In this document: piece by piece, positions 7,683 through 17,832 of the stretch
How positions within the stretch are numbered: the stretch's first letter is position 1
How the letters are laid out: each line of letters opens with the position of its first letter
Origin: Microvirga splendida
Lineage (GTDB): Bacteria; Pseudomonadota; Alphaproteobacteria; Rhizobiales; Beijerinckiaceae
Assembly (NCBI RefSeq): GCF_016427565.1
Contig: NZ_JAELXT010000007.1
Location: 124,001 to 188,000, forward strand
DNA: 64,000 bases
Direction of reading: 5' to 3'
The notes under the pieces: generated by a model
Databases searched by the model: none
Seen by the model: the letters and a program-made list of their open reading frames with translations, nothing else
Told to the model about the DNA's origin: nothing
Translations under genes and position numbers: made by a program

Positions 7683-9746
7683 TCAGTACTCGGGCACGAG
7701 CCGGTGCGAGATCAAAGGCACGTTGATCTCGCATTGAAGCCCTGTCGGGTCGAAGCTTAGATGGGCTCTTGCTTGACACTGGGCCGGCAGAATACGCTCG
7801 AGTAGGAACGAACCGAAGCCGCTGCGCTCCGGCTTTCCGACGGGAGGGCCATTCTGCTCCACCCACGTGAGATGGAGCTCCCTCTGGTCCTTCGCGGCAA
7901 CAAGCTCCCATTGGACCGTGACGCACCCTTTGCGCACGGACAGGGCACCATATTGCGCCGCGTTCGCCGTCAGCTCGTGAAAAGCCATGCTCAGCGGGAC
8001 CGCCAAGTCCGCCGAGAGACTCACATCGGGTCCCTCCAGCCTGAAGCGCTCATGCTGCTTCCCCCAGAAGGGCTGAAGCTCGCATTGCAGCATCTCCCTT
8101 AAGGGGGCCGTCTGCCAGTAATCCTCCGTCAGAAGGGTCTGCGTCTTGGCAAGGGCCGCAATCCGCGACGAGAAGGAACGGTTGAACTCCCGCGTGCTGG
8201 TTGTCGTGCGGGCCGTCGCGCCAGCCAGAGCCTGAACGACCGCAAGGGTGTTGCGCACCCGGTGGTGGAGCTCCCGAACCAGCAATGTCTGACGCTGCTC
8301 GAACCGTTTCCTCTCGTCGATATCCTGGATGACCCGGACGCTGTATCGAAATCCGCCCTGCTCGTCGAAAACCGCTGTCGACGATACGTTCAGCCAGACG
8401 CTCGAGCCATCCTTGCGGATCGAGCGCTTCTCCAGCGAATAGGTTTTCAGTTCGCCCGCGACCTGCCGGTCGTAGAGCGCACGCTCGGTATCGGAATCGT
8501 CGGGGTGCACCAGATCGAAGAGGCTCAGGTTCAGAAGCTCGCCTCGGGAGTATCCGGTAATGGCCAAGAGCCCCCTGTTGACGGTCAGAAACTGACCGGA
8601 CGCATTGGTTTCGGCGATGCCGACGCCGGCATGCTCATGGGTTGCCCAGAGCCGCTCGCGGCTTTCCCGCTCAGCTCTCGTCTGCACGGCGCTTTCGACG
8701 GAGACCGACACGATCTGGGCAAGCTGGACAAGGATGGACTCATCGTCGGCGGTGAATTCACCGTTCTGCTTGTCCAGCAGCATGAGCACGCCCAGAGTGC
8801 CGCCTTGCGGCCCGGTGATCGGAACGGCAAGCACACCCGGCATTGCCGGGGAGGCAGCATCCCCGAAGTGCATATCCTGCAGCTCCGGATAGGCCCCGAG
8901 TTCGGCTTCGGTCAACCGAAGCGGGCGTCCGAGCTGGACCACATGGGAGTATATGCCGGCCCCGCTCTGGGCCAGGAAGGGCGCGGGATGGCCGCGGTAC
9001 TTGTCCGAGACCGAGACCACCACAGGATCGCTCGGCCACAAGGCATAGGGCAGCGTGTGGGTCGCGGCCCAATGGGCGCCGATGATGAGGCGCGCCTGCT
9101 CCGTGATCTCATGAAAGATCGCCTCGGGAGCGTCCGTCGCGGCGATCCTCGTGGAAACCGCCGACAGTGCCTTCAACTGCTCCTGGTAGCGATGGGCCTT
9201 TGCCAAAAGGCCTTGCCGCTCCTGCTCGACCAGGATGCGGTCGGTGATGTCGTGGTGAGCCACGATGGCATAGGTATGGGCGTCATAATCGAGACGGGAA
9301 GCACGAAGCTGGAACCATCGCTTCTGCGTGGGGGAATGGCAGGGATACTCGAGCGAGAAGGCTGATTGACCCGCCAGCACGGATCGGATGCCGGTTGCCG
9401 CGGCCTTGGCGCAAGCCGCCTCGACCCCGACTGCGCGATCACAGATATCGAGGTAGTTCGTTCCCACATGCTGAACGTCCTCGCCGCTGCTGGCCCGGCC
9501 GAAATCACGCCAGGCCAGGTTGACGGCAATGATGGTGCCGGAGTGGTCGAGCACAGCCACCGGACCAGCCAAAGCATCCAGGACATGTTCAGCAGGCGGA
9601 ACCGCCACGAATCCGTTCCGCTTCGACGTCCGGTTCATACGCTTGGGTCCCAATAACTTCATGAACAGGCTGGTAACGGGCATCAGGGGTTTCGGTTCAG
9701 GCAGAAGCTCGGAAGTTGCTGGTCGCGATGCTCTCCTGGAGCCCAC
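7683..9746 (-). CDS. PAS-GAF-PAS sensor histidine kinase, HWE/HisKA_2 type
   Basis: Up to 687 residues. Order: a PAS domain (about 50-175, ending HHDITDRILVEQ), a GAF domain (about 200-355, with LAVPITGPQGGTLGVL), a second PAS with PAC (about 370-490, QDIDERKRFEQRQ), then an HWE-type kinase core. The phospho-acceptor is in LLVRELHHRVRNTLA, and the N-box is AFHELTANAAQYGALS. No membrane segments are seen, so it should be cytoplasmic. No response regulator gene is adjacent (orphan). HWE kinases often respond to light or general stress through PAS domains, but the signal is unknown here. The start is uncertain: in-frame ATGs also lie at 9683, 9662 and 9638, none with a clear ribosome binding site. 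Confidence 0.88.
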   Translation of the reverse strand: MGSRRASRPATSELLPEPKPLMPVTSLFMKLLGPKRMNRTSKRNGFVAVPPAEHVLDALAGPVAVLDHSGTIIAVNLAWRDFGRASSGEDVQHVGTNYLDICDRAVGVEAACAKAAATGIRSVLAGQSAFSLEYPCHSPTQKRWFQLRASRLDYDAHTYAIVAHHDITDRILVEQERQGLLAKAHRYQEQLKALSAVSTRIAATDAPEAIFHEITEQARLIIGAHWAATHTLPYALWPSDPVVVSVSDKYRGHPAPFLAQSGAGIYSHVVQLGRPLRLTEAELGAYPELQDMHFGDAASPAMPGVLAVPITGPQGGTLGVLMLLDKQNGEFTADDESILVQLAQIVSVSVESAVQTRAERESRERLWATHEHAGVGIAETNASGQFLTVNRGLLAITGYSRGELLNLSLFDLVHPDDSDTERALYDRQVAGELKTYSLEKRSIRKDGSSVWLNVSSTAVFDEQGGFRYSVRVIQDIDERKRFEQRQTLLVRELHHRVRNTLAVVQALAGATARTTTSTREFNRSFSSRIAALAKTQTLLTEDYWQTAPLREMLQCELQPFWGKQHERFRLEGPDVSLSADLAVPLSMAFHELTANAAQYGALSVRKGCVTVQWELVAAKDQRELHLTWVEQNGPPVGKPERSGFGSFLLERILPAQCQARAHLSFDPTGLQCEINVPLISHRLVPEY

Positions 9747-9861
9747 GCAGACCGGAAGGAGCGCAGGGCGGCGGACGGAAAGCCTGAAAGGAAATCCTGC
9801 CCCGCAATCTGAGCATTTGCGATTGAGCCCCGGAAGCCTTAAATCAGGCGCATGTCAGCAA

Positions 9862-9880
9862 GGGCGAGATCCCTTCGCCC
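9862..9880 (+). other. Hairpin in the lipA leader
   Basis: GGGCGA (9862-9867) pairs with TCGCCC (9875-9880) across a 7-base loop. It ends 15 bases before the lipA ATG and 2 bases before the AAGG ribosome-binding-site candidate (9883-9886). It may affect translation initiation. There is no sign of a known riboswitch. Confidence 0.3.
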
Positions 9881-9895
9881 CAAAGGTTTAGCTTC

Positions 9896-10855
9896 ATGGC
9901 CGTCGTTCTCGACCTTCTGAACAAGGATCAGCGCCCTCGCCACCCGGAAAAGGCGCATCGGCCGGACCAGCCGGTTCAGCAGCGCAAGCCCGAATGGATC
10001 CGCGTGAAGGCGCCCGGCTCGCCGAAATGGGCCGAGACGAACCGGATCGTGCGCGAGAACAAGCTCGTGACCGTCTGCGAGGAGGCCGGCTGCCCGAATA
10101 TCGGCGAGTGCTGGGAGAAGAAGCACGCCACCTTCATGATCATGGGCGACACCTGCACCCGGGCCTGCGCCTTCTGCAACGTGAAGACCGGCCTGCCGCA
10201 GGCGCTCGACCCGAACGAGCCCGAGAGCGTGGCCAAGGCGGTGGAAAAGCTCGGCCTCGAGCACGTGGTCATCACCTCGGTGGATCGCGACGACTTGGCC
10301 GACGGCGGCGCGCAGCACTTCGCCGACGTGATCCACGCCATCCGGGCCCGTTCGCCGAAGACCACCATCGAGATCCTCACCCCCGACTTCCTCAGGAAAC
10401 CGGGCGCGCTGGAGATCGTTGTCGCGGCCAAGCCCGATGTGTTCAACCACAATCTGGAAACGGTGCCGTCGAAGTACCTGAAGGTCCGGCCCGGCGCCCG
10501 CTATTTCCACTCCATCCGCCTGCTGCAGCAGGTCAAGGAGATGGACCCGACCATCTTCACCAAGTCCGGCATCATGGTGGGCCTCGGCGAGGAGCGGAAC
10601 GAAGTGCTCCAGCTCATGGACGACCTGCGCTCGGCGGAGGTGGATTTCATGACCATCGGCCAGTATCTCCAGCCCACGAAGAAGCACCACCCGGTGATCC
10701 GCTTCGTGACGCCGGACGAGTTCAAGGCCTATGAAACCACCGCCTACGCCAAGGGTTTCCTCCTCGTCTCCTCGACCCCGCTGACGCGTTCCTCGCATCA
10801 TGCAGGCGAGGATTTTGCCAAGCTGAAGGCGGCCCGTCTCGCGAAGCTCGGCTAA
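9896..10855 (+). CDS. lipA: Lipoyl synthase
   Basis: 319-residue radical SAM enzyme that inserts two sulfurs into octanoyl-lysine to make lipoyl groups. The radical SAM cluster motif CTRACAFC (CxxxCxxC) and the auxiliary cluster cysteines [12 protein letters not shown] are both present. The C-terminal [10 protein letters not shown] serine region is also typical. The gene lies close to the PDH operon, whose PdhB and PdhC products are its substrates. Confidence 0.97.
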   Translation: MAVVLDLLNKDQRPRHPEKAHRPDQPVQQRKPEWIRVKAPGSPKWAETNRIVRENKLVTVCEEAGCPNIGECWEKKHATFMIMGDTCTRACAFCNVKTGLPQALDPNEPESVAKAVEKLGLEHVVITSVDRDDLADGGAQHFADVIHAIRARSPKTTIEILTPDFLRKPGALEIVVAAKPDVFNHNLETVPSKYLKVRPGARYFHSIRLLQQVKEMDPTIFTKSGIMVGLGEERNEVLQLMDDLRSAEVDFMTIGQYLQPTKKHHPVIRFVTPDEFKAYETTAYAKGFLLVSSTPLTRSSHHAGEDFAKLKAARLAKLG

Positions 10856-10870
10856 CGAACCGGACGAGGC

Positions 10871-11401
10871 ATGCAGCGCATTCTGGTCATCGGCAGCCCG
10901 GGCGCGGGCAAGAGCACCTTGGCGAGCCGCCTTAGCGATCAGCTTGGCTTACCCCTGATCCATCTGGATCGGGAGCATTGGTCCGCGGGCTGGGTCTCTC
11001 TGCCGAATGATCAATGGGCCGCCAGGGTTGCGGAACTGGCGGCGCGTCCGAGCTGGATCATCGATGGAAATTACGCCAACACGCTGGATGTTCGGCTCAA
11101 CCGCGCGACGACCATCATTTGGCTCGACCTGCCGCGCTGGCTCTGCATGGCACGGATCATGAGGCGGGTTCTCACCTACCGGGGGCGGGTCCGCCCTGAC
11201 ATGGCGGAGGGATGTCCAGAGCGCCTGAACCTCGAATTCCTGCGCTATACATGGAATTTCTCCAGCCATAGCAGGCCGAAGAATGAGGGGCTCTTGAAGG
11301 GTCTGCGAAGTGATCAGGAACTCGTGGTTCTACGAACCCCGCGTGAGGTCGCAGACTTTCTGAACCGCCACCGTCAACGTGTTCTGGCTGTTTCAGCATG
11401 A
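10871..11401 (+). CDS. P-loop kinase-like protein (FlaR/topology-modulation type), copy 1
   Basis: 176 residues with a Walker A motif at the N-terminus (VIGSPGAGKSTLA). Then come IHLDREHW and WIIDGNYANTLDVRL, typical of small adenylate kinase-like proteins often labelled FlaR or DNA topology modulation protein. The real substrate of this family is not established, and nucleoside or small-molecule phosphorylation is a guess. It starts 15 bases after lipA and overlaps a second, clearly homologous copy by ATGA at 11398-11401. The two copies share motif order along the whole length. Confidence 0.8.
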   Translation: MQRILVIGSPGAGKSTLASRLSDQLGLPLIHLDREHWSAGWVSLPNDQWAARVAELAARPSWIIDGNYANTLDVRLNRATTIIWLDLPRWLCMARIMRRVLTYRGRVRPDMAEGCPERLNLEFLRYTWNFSSHSRPKNEGLLKGLRSDQELVVLRTPREVADFLNRHRQRVLAVSA

Positions 11402-11940
11402 CCGGCTGGAACAGCAGCGAACGTATCTTGGTGATCGGTTCTCCGGGCGCGGGTAAGAGCACCCTGGCGAGCAGCCTTGCCAAGCGTCTAAGTTTGCCGC
11501 TGATCCATCTCGACCGGGAATACTTTGGCCCCGGCTGGACCACGCCCACCAAGCCCGAATGGCGCGAGCATGTGAAGGCGCTCGCCGCTCGCCCGGCCTG
11601 GGTCATGGAGGGGAACTACGCCAGCACCTTCGACATCCGCGTGCCCCGCGCCACAGCCATCGTCTGGCTCGATCTGCCGCGCTGGCAGTGCCTGGCCAGT
11701 GCCCTGTGGCGGGTCGCCAGGAACTATGGGCGCACACGGCCGGACCTGGGGCCCGGCTGCATCGAGCGCTTCGACCTCTCCTTCCTGCGCTGGATCTGGT
11801 CCTACCCCGACAAGATGCGACCGAAGACCGCCCGCATGCTGGAGCGCCTGCGTCCGGACCAGCGCGTTTACATCCTGCGTTCCCGATCCGACATTCCGGC
11901 CCTGGAGGCCGAGCTTGCAACCTTCAGAGAGGCCGCCTGA
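11398..11940 (+). CDS. P-loop kinase-like protein (FlaR/topology-modulation type), copy 2
   Basis: 180 residues, a tandem paralogue of the preceding gene. It has Walker A VIGSPGAGKSTLA, then LPLIHLDREYFGPGW, WVMEGNYASTFDIR and WLDLPRWQCLA. It starts within the stop of copy 1 (ATGA overlap), so the two are translationally coupled. Divergence sits mainly in the basic, Trp-rich middle and the C-terminus, suggesting an old duplication and possibly different substrates or a heterodimer. The function is unproven. Confidence 0.8.
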   Translation: MTGWNSSERILVIGSPGAGKSTLASSLAKRLSLPLIHLDREYFGPGWTTPTKPEWREHVKALAARPAWVMEGNYASTFDIRVPRATAIVWLDLPRWQCLASALWRVARNYGRTRPDLGPGCIERFDLSFLRWIWSYPDKMRPKTARMLERLRPDQRVYILRSRSDIPALEAELATFREAA

Positions 11941-11943
11941 GCC

Positions 11944-12411
11944 ATGCCGACCTTCCGCACCACCCGGCCCGTGAAGCATACGCCCGCTCAGATGTTCGCC
12001 CTCGTGGCCGATGTGGAGCGCTATCCGGAGTTCCTGCCCCTGTGCGAGGATCTGCGGGTCATGCGCCGGGTCCAGAGCGGGGAGGGCATCGAGATGCTCG
12101 TGGCCACCATGGCGGTGGGCTACAAGGCTATCCGGGAGAGCTTCACCACCCGGGTGACCCTGGACGATCCGCGCCGGAAGATCACCGTCGAGTACGTCGA
12201 CGGGCCGTTCAAGTATCTGGAGAACCGCTGGACCTTCCGCGAAACCCCAGGCGGCTGCGATGTCGAGTTCTACATCAACTACGAGTTCAAGAGCTTCGCC
12301 CTCGGGCTCCTCATGGGCAGCGTCTTCGACAAGGCCTTCCGCAAGTTCACGGAGGCCTTCGAGGAGCGGGCGGACGAAATCTACGGCGTGCCCTCCCGGG
12401 CCCGCGCCTGA
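11944..12411 (+). CDS. Coq10/RatA-like START-domain protein
   Basis: 155 residues in the SRPBCC (START-like) fold: MPTFRTTRPVKHTPAQMFALVADVERYPEFLPLC at the start and FYINYEFKSFALGLLMG in the middle. Close relatives are annotated as Coq10 (ubiquinone-binding, aiding respiratory function) or RatA toxin. In alphaproteobacteria a Coq10-like role in quinone handling is more likely. It follows the P-loop pair by three bases. Its TGA stop abuts the stop of the convergent cinA gene with no spacer (TGATCA). Confidence 0.85.
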   Translation: MPTFRTTRPVKHTPAQMFALVADVERYPEFLPLCEDLRVMRRVQSGEGIEMLVATMAVGYKAIRESFTTRVTLDDPRRKITVEYVDGPFKYLENRWTFRETPGGCDVEFYINYEFKSFALGLLMGSVFDKAFRKFTEAFEERADEIYGVPSRARA

Positions 12412-12900
12412 TCAGCCGATCGCCCGTTCGAGAAGCGAGAGCGCATCCTCCACCGCCCGGCGGCGCACGCTCTCCCGCCCCAGATCGCCATAGCGGCGCT
12501 CCAGATGGATCGTCGGGGCCCCTTTTCGCGCCAGGCCGAAATGGACCAGCCCGACGGGCTTCGTGGCCGTTCCTCCGGTCGGCCCCGCAACGCCGGTAAT
12601 CCCCACCGCCACATCGGCCTGCGAATGGGTGAGCGCTCCCTCGGCCATGGCCCGGGCCACCGGCTCGCTCACCGCTCCATGGGTGGCGATCAGGTCGGCA
12701 GGCACGCCGATCAGCTCCGTCTTGGCCTCGTTCGAATAGGTGACGAACCCGCGTTCAACCACGGCCGAGGAACCGGAGATCTCGGTCAGCAGAGCGGCCA
12801 CCAGGCCGCCGGTGCAGGATTCGGCCGTGGCGATCTTCAGCCCTTTCTCGCGATAGGCATCGAGAAGGGCGGCAGCTCGGTCTCGCAGGTCCGGAATCAT
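12412..12900 (-). CDS. CinA-family nicotinamide-nucleotide amidase
   Basis: 162 residues covering the CinA C-terminal (PncC) domain only. Motifs include [45 protein letters not shown] and [11 protein letters not shown]. Family members deamidate NMN to nicotinic acid mononucleotide in pyridine nucleotide salvage. The competence-linked N-terminal MoaB-like domain is absent. The start overlaps the ispDF stop (ATGA, 12897-12900), an arrangement common in Rhizobiales. Confidence 0.92.
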   Translation of the reverse strand: MIPDLRDRAAALLDAYREKGLKIATAESCTGGLVAALLTEISGSSAVVERGFVTYSNEAKTELIGVPADLIATHGAVSEPVARAMAEGALTHSQADVAVGITGVAGPTGGTATKPVGLVHFGLARKGAPTIHLERRYGDLGRESVRRRAVEDALSLLERAIG

Positions 12901-14090
12901 GGGCTCGCCTCCGGCAGGCGGATGGTTGCCGCCGCCTGGGCGGCGATGCCCTCGCTGCGGCCGGTGAACCCGAGCTTCTCAGTAGTGGTCGCCTTGAGCG
13001 AGACCTGATCGAGGCGGAGCCCGGCGATCTCGGCGATGCGCTGGCGCATCGCCTCGCGGTGCGGCCCCAATCGCGGCGCCTCGCACAGAAGCGTGGCGTC
13101 GAGGTGGTCGACGATGCCGCCGCGCTCCCGCACCAGGCCGACCGCATGGGCCAGGAACCGGTCCGAAGAGGCGCCGCGCCATTGCGGATCGCTCGGCGGG
13201 AAATGCGTGCCGATATCGCCGTCGGCGAGGGCGCCCAGAATGGCGTCGGTGAGGGCGTGCAGGATCACGTCGCCGTCCGAGTGGGCGATCACACCGCGGT
13301 CATGGGGCACCTTGATGCCGCCGAGCCAGACATGGTCGCCATCCCCGAAGGCATGGACGTCGAAGCCGGTGCCGAGCTTGGTGATATGCGCCATCGATGA
13401 ACCTCTCAATCGCCGCTCGGCCTCCAGGAAGTCGGCCGGGTGTGTGAGCTTGATGTTGCCGCTCTCTCCCTCGAACACATGAACCGGCAGCCCGGCCCAT
13501 TCCGCAAGAGCGCCATCGTCGGTGAAGTCATGAAGTCGTGCGGCTGCCGCCTTGCGGTGGGCATCGAGCAGCAAGCGGAAACGGAAGGCCTGCGGCGTCT
13601 GCACAGCCCTCAGGCTGCCCCGGTCAGGCGTTGAGACAACTTCCAACCGGCTGCCGATCACCTTGATGGTATCGGTCACCGGGGTTCCGGGAACGGCCGC
13701 ATCCCGGACTCTCGCTGCCTCAATCGCCCTGTCGATGAGCTCCGGGCTCGCGAAGGGGCGGGCCGCATCGTGGACGAGGACGATCTCGGGCGCCGAAGCG
13801 GCCAGAGCCTCTAAGCCGTTCCGCACCGAATCCTGCCGCGTCTCACCGCCATTTACGCATGGCAGAAGTGCCGATTGGAGGGGTGCAAGGGCCGCGATGC
13901 TTGCCTCATAGAGGTCCCTGTCATCGGGATGGGTCACCACGAGGACATGGTCGATTCCGGGGTGCGAGAGAAAGCCGGCGAGCGTCCTGGCCAGGACCGG
14001 CCGGCCCTGGAGATCGCGGTACTGCTTCGGAATCCCTTCTCCCGCTCGCGATCCACGTCCTGCGGCAACGATGAGGGCGGCAACTGACAT
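12897..14090 (-). CDS. ispDF: Bifunctional IspD/IspF (MEP pathway)
   Basis: 397 residues. The N-terminal IspD cytidylyltransferase domain begins [20 protein letters not shown] (about 1-225). The C-terminal IspF cyclodiphosphate synthase domain begins [20 protein letters not shown] (about 235-397), with metal ligands in DVHAF and the HSDGD motif. The fused protein catalyses the third and fifth steps from DXP to isoprenoids. The frame is open to a TTG at 14147, but ATG 14090 begins directly at the IspD fold and has GGAGAG upstream. It is divergent from dusB. Confidence 0.95.
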   Translation of the reverse strand: MSVAALIVAAGRGSRAGEGIPKQYRDLQGRPVLARTLAGFLSHPGIDHVLVVTHPDDRDLYEASIAALAPLQSALLPCVNGGETRQDSVRNGLEALAASAPEIVLVHDAARPFASPELIDRAIEAARVRDAAVPGTPVTDTIKVIGSRLEVVSTPDRGSLRAVQTPQAFRFRLLLDAHRKAAAARLHDFTDDGALAEWAGLPVHVFEGESGNIKLTHPADFLEAERRLRGSSMAHITKLGTGFDVHAFGDGDHVWLGGIKVPHDRGVIAHSDGDVILHALTDAILGALADGDIGTHFPPSDPQWRGASSDRFLAHAVGLVRERGGIVDHLDATLLCEAPRLGPHREAMRQRIAEIAGLRLDQVSLKATTTEKLGFTGRSEGIAAQAAATIRLPEASP

Positions 14091-14202
14091 ATCGGGAAGG
14101 CTCTCCGCAACAGGCACTCTCCTTAACGCGACAGGGAGGGAAGGCAAATACCCGCCCGGGAGAGCTTGCGCCTCGACGCGAATTGGCTATTAAATAGGCA
14201 CA

Positions 14203-15222
14203 ATGAGACTTGATCAAAAAATAGGCTGTTCTGGCTTCAGCATCGGGCCCGTGCAGGTTGAGTGCAATGCCGTGCTCGCCCCGCTGTCGGGTGTGACGGA
14301 TGTCGCGTTCCGGCGCATCGCCAAGCGCCTGGGCGCCGGCCTCGTTATTTCCGAGATGGTGGCTTCCGACGAGCTGGTTCAAGGGTCCGAGGAGGCGCAG
14401 CTGCGGGCCGAGGGCGCGGGAATCGAGCCGCATGTCGTCCAGCTTGCCGGCTGCGAGCCCCGCTGGGTGGCGGAAGCCGCCCGCGTGGCCGAAGGGGCAG
14501 GGGCCCGCATCATCGACATCAACATGGGGTGCCCGGCCAAGCGCGTCATCGGTGGCTTTGCCGGGTCCGCGCTCATGCGCGATCTGGATCATGCGGCCCG
14601 CCTGATCGAGGCGACGGTGCGGGCGGCCAGCGTTCCCGTGACCGTGAAGATGCGGCTCGGCTGGGACCATCAGAACATCAATGCGCCGGATCTCGCCCGC
14701 AGGGCCGAGGCGCTGGGCGTCAAGGCAGTGACGGTCCACGGCCGCACCCGCCAGCAGTTCTACAAGGGACAGGCCGACTGGAGCGCCATCGCGCCCGTCG
14801 CGGCGGCGGTGAGCATTCCGGTGATCGCCAACGGCGACATCGGCTCCCTGGAGGAGGCGCGGCGCTGTCTCGCTGATTCCGGAGCCACGGCTGTCATGAT
14901 CGGGCGCTCGGCCGTGGGACGCCCCTGGCTCGTCGGCCAGATCGGCGCGGCATTGCAAGGGCGCACGATTCCCGATCCGTCACCGGAAGAGATGACCGCC
15001 TTCGCCGTCGAGCATTACGAGGGGCTGCTCTCTCTCTACGGTGAGAGGACCGGCATCCGCCACGCGCGCAAGCATCTTGCGGCCTATGCGGATGTGGCGA
15101 TGGCCTCCGGGTTCCAGGTGGCTCCGGGCGTCCGCATGGGGCTCGTCACCTCTGAGGAGCCGGGAACCGTGATCGCGCTGTTGCGCTCGCTTTACAGCTG
15201 CCTGGAGCGAGACGCGGCATGA
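14203..15222 (+). CDS. dusB: tRNA-dihydrouridine synthase (NifR3 type)
   Basis: 339-residue FMN-dependent TIM-barrel enzyme that reduces uridines in the tRNA D-loop. Motifs: [13 protein letters not shown], the catalytic cysteine in [23 protein letters not shown] and VIANGDIGS. This is the gene called nifR3 ahead of ntrBC in Rhizobium and Rhodobacter. It overlaps ntrB by ATGA (15219-15222), so the nitrogen regulators are read from the same transcript. Confidence 0.96.
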   Translation: MRLDQKIGCSGFSIGPVQVECNAVLAPLSGVTDVAFRRIAKRLGAGLVISEMVASDELVQGSEEAQLRAEGAGIEPHVVQLAGCEPRWVAEAARVAEGAGARIIDINMGCPAKRVIGGFAGSALMRDLDHAARLIEATVRAASVPVTVKMRLGWDHQNINAPDLARRAEALGVKAVTVHGRTRQQFYKGQADWSAIAPVAAAVSIPVIANGDIGSLEEARRCLADSGATAVMIGRSAVGRPWLVGQIGAALQGRTIPDPSPEEMTAFAVEHYEGLLSLYGERTGIRHARKHLAAYADVAMASGFQVAPGVRMGLVTSEEPGTVIALLRSLYSCLERDAA

Positions 15223-16322
15223 CGGCTCTTCCCATCAACGACCTGATCATGAACGCCCTGCCGATCCCGGTTCTCACGGTGGGGCCGGAACACAGGATCG
15301 CGCACGCCAACGCGGCGGCCGAGTCGTTCTTCGAGATGAGCCTGCGCATGATGCAGCGCCAGAAGCTCAGCGACCTGCTACCCTTCGGTTCGCCAGTGAT
15401 GGCGCTGGTGGAGGACGTTCGCCACAGGGGCTCCAGCGTCAGCGAGCACCGGGTCGATATCGGCAGCCCGCGTCTGGGTGCCGAGCGCATCGTGGATGTC
15501 TCGGCCTGCCCCCTCGGAGACGACAGCGACAACGTGATCGTCATACTCCAGGAGCGGACGATCGCCGACAAGATGAACCGTCAGCTCACCCATCGCGGCG
15601 CGGCCCGGTCCATCACGGCCCTGGGGGCGCTTCTGGCGCACGAGATCAAGAATCCGCTCTCCGGCATCCGCGGCGCCGCCCAGTTGCTCGAGCAATCGGC
15701 GAACGAGGATGACCGGTTGCTGACGCGGCTCATCTGCGACGAGACCGACCGCATCGTGAAGCTCGTGGAGCGCATGGAGGTGTTCGGCGAGGAGCGGCCC
15801 GTGGAACGGGGACCCGTCAACATTCATGGCGTGCTCGACCATGTGAAGCGCCTGGCGCAGTCGGGGTTCGCCCGCCACATCCGCTTCGCCGAGAATTACG
15901 ACCCCTCGCTCCCGCCGGTGCTCGGCAGCCGGGACCAGCTCATCCAGGTCATCCTGAACCTCGTCAAGAACGCCGCCGAGGCCGTCGGCATCGACGCGCC
16001 GGACGGGGAAATCGTTCTGTCGACGGCGTTCCGCACCGGTGTCAGGCTCCAGGTCCCCGGCTCGCAGGAGCGGGTGAGCCTACCCATCGAGCTGAGTGTC
16101 ACGGATAACGGCCCCGGCATTCCGCCCGAGCTGATGAGCGACCTCTTCGACCCCTTCGTGACCACGAAGGTCCAGGGCAGCGGCCTCGGGCTCGCGCTGG
16201 TCGCCAAGATCGTGGGCGACCATGGCGGCATCGTCGAATGCGAGCCGGCGCCCCGGCGGACCACCTTTCGAATTCTCCTGCCCATGCACCGCGCCAACGA
16301 CGGCCGCGGGGCCGATTTATAA
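15219..16322 (+). CDS. ntrB: Nitrogen regulation sensor kinase/phosphatase NtrB
   Basis: 367 residues, no membrane segments. It has an N-terminal PAS domain (about 1-120), a HisKA dimerisation domain with phospho-accepting histidine in [20 protein letters not shown], and a HATPase domain with [22 protein letters not shown] and GSGLGLALV. It phosphorylates or dephosphorylates NtrC under control of PII proteins. Its position between dusB and ntrC is the classic alphaproteobacterial order. Confidence 0.96.
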   Translation: MTALPINDLIMNALPIPVLTVGPEHRIAHANAAAESFFEMSLRMMQRQKLSDLLPFGSPVMALVEDVRHRGSSVSEHRVDIGSPRLGAERIVDVSACPLGDDSDNVIVILQERTIADKMNRQLTHRGAARSITALGALLAHEIKNPLSGIRGAAQLLEQSANEDDRLLTRLICDETDRIVKLVERMEVFGEERPVERGPVNIHGVLDHVKRLAQSGFARHIRFAENYDPSLPPVLGSRDQLIQVILNLVKNAAEAVGIDAPDGEIVLSTAFRTGVRLQVPGSQERVSLPIELSVTDNGPGIPPELMSDLFDPFVTTKVQGSGLGLALVAKIVGDHGGIVECEPAPRRTTFRILLPMHRANDGRGADL

Positions 16323-16331
16323 GGCTGACCT

Positions 16332-17798
16332 ATGCCGAGCGGACAGATTCTTCTCGCCGATGACGATGCCGCCATCCGGACCGTCCTCAACCAGGCCCTT
16401 TCGCGGGCGGGCTACGAGGTCCGTTCGTCGAGCAATGCAGCCACCCTCTGGCGCTGGGTATCTCAAGGGGAAGGCGATCTCGTCATCACCGACGTGATGA
16501 TGCCTGACGAGAACGCCTTCGATCTCCTGCCGCGCATCAAGAAGATCCGACCGGAGCTGCCGATCATCGTCATGAGCGCGCAGAACACGTTCATGACCGC
16601 GATCAAGGCCTCGGAGCGCGGCGCCTACGAGTACCTGCCCAAGCCCTTCGACCTGAAAGAGCTGGTGGCGGTCGTCGGCCGGGCGCTCTCCCGCCCGCGC
16701 AGCGCACCCGGCGGCGCCCATGCGGTGCCGGAGAACGAGGACATCCCGCTGGTCGGACGCTCCCAGGCGATGCAGGAAATCTACCGCGCACTGGCCCGCC
16801 TCATGCCCACCGATCTTACCGTGATGATCACGGGCGAATCCGGCACGGGCAAGGAACTCGTCGCCAAGGCGCTCCACGATTACGGCAAGCGCCGGCAGGG
16901 TCCGTTCGTGGCCGTGAACATGGCCGCGATCCCGCGGGAGCTCATCGAATCCGAACTGTTCGGCCATGAGAAGGGCGCCTTTACCGGGGCGACCGCCCGC
17001 AGCACGGGTCGCTTCGAGCAGGCCGAAGGGGGCACGCTCTTCCTCGACGAGATCGGCGACATGCCCATGGAGGCGCAGACCCGTCTCCTGCGGGTTCTCC
17101 AACAGGGCGAATACACCACCGTCGGCGGGCGTGTGCCGATCAAGACCAATGTCCGCATCGTGGCGGCCACGAACAAGGACCTGCGCGTCCTCATCCAGCA
17201 GGGGCTCTTCCGGGAGGACCTGTATTTCCGCCTGAACGTGGTCCCGCTGCGGCTTCCTCCGCTTCGCGAACGCGTCGAGGACATTCCGGACCTTGTCCGC
17301 CACTTCTTCGTGTTGGTGGAGAAGGAGGGGCTCGGCCGCAAGCAGCTTGACGTGGAGGCCATGGACAGGCTGAAGCGCTACCGCTGGCCGGGCAATGTCC
17401 GCGAGCTGGAAAACCTGGTGCGGCGCCTCGCGGCACTCTACCCGCAGGACACCATCACCGGCGCCATCGTCGATGCGGAGCTCGATTCCCAGCCGCTCCT
17501 GCCGCCGCAGCCCGCCGGAAAGCCCGGTCAGACTGCGCTGCAGACGTCGGAAGGCTTGTCCGATGCCGTCGAGCGGCACCTGAGCGAGTACTTTTCCGGG
17601 TTCCGGGATTCGCTTCCGCCCCCCGGGCTCTATCACCGGATTCTGCGTGAGATCGAGGGGCCGCTGATCGGGGCCGCCTTGGCGGCGACACGGGGCAATC
17701 AGATCAGGGCGGCGGAACTCCTCGGGGTCAACCGCAATACCCTGCGCAAGAAGGTGCGGGACCTGGACCTCATGGTGGTGCGCTCGAACAGAGCCTGA
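16332..17798 (+). CDS. ntrC: Nitrogen regulation response regulator NtrC
   Basis: 488-residue sigma-54 activator. The receiver domain (1-125) has the phospho-aspartate in [12 protein letters not shown]. The AAA+ domain (about 140-385) has Walker A GESGTGKE, the sigma-54 contact loop GAFTGA and Walker [13 protein letters not shown] Fis-type helix-turn-helix at the C-terminus includes [18 protein letters not shown]. It starts nine bases after ntrB and activates nitrogen-assimilation genes. Confidence 0.97.
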   Translation: MPSGQILLADDDAAIRTVLNQALSRAGYEVRSSSNAATLWRWVSQGEGDLVITDVMMPDENAFDLLPRIKKIRPELPIIVMSAQNTFMTAIKASERGAYEYLPKPFDLKELVAVVGRALSRPRSAPGGAHAVPENEDIPLVGRSQAMQEIYRALARLMPTDLTVMITGESGTGKELVAKALHDYGKRRQGPFVAVNMAAIPRELIESELFGHEKGAFTGATARSTGRFEQAEGGTLFLDEIGDMPMEAQTRLLRVLQQGEYTTVGGRVPIKTNVRIVAATNKDLRVLIQQGLFREDLYFRLNVVPLRLPPLRERVEDIPDLVRHFFVLVEKEGLGRKQLDVEAMDRLKRYRWPGNVRELENLVRRLAALYPQDTITGAIVDAELDSQPLLPPQPAGKPGQTALQTSEGLSDAVERHLSEYFSGFRDSLPPPGLYHRILREIEGPLIGAALAATRGNQIRAAELLGVNRNTLRKKVRDLDLMVVRSNRA

Positions 17799-17832
17799 CG
17801 GGGCTGAGCTGTAATAATTTGACCACAGTGTT

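Noticed and set aside
11944-12411. RatA toxin of a toxin-antitoxin system
   Set aside because: No antitoxin-like partner is adjacent, and the alphaproteobacterial START proteins of this type are better explained as Coq10-like.
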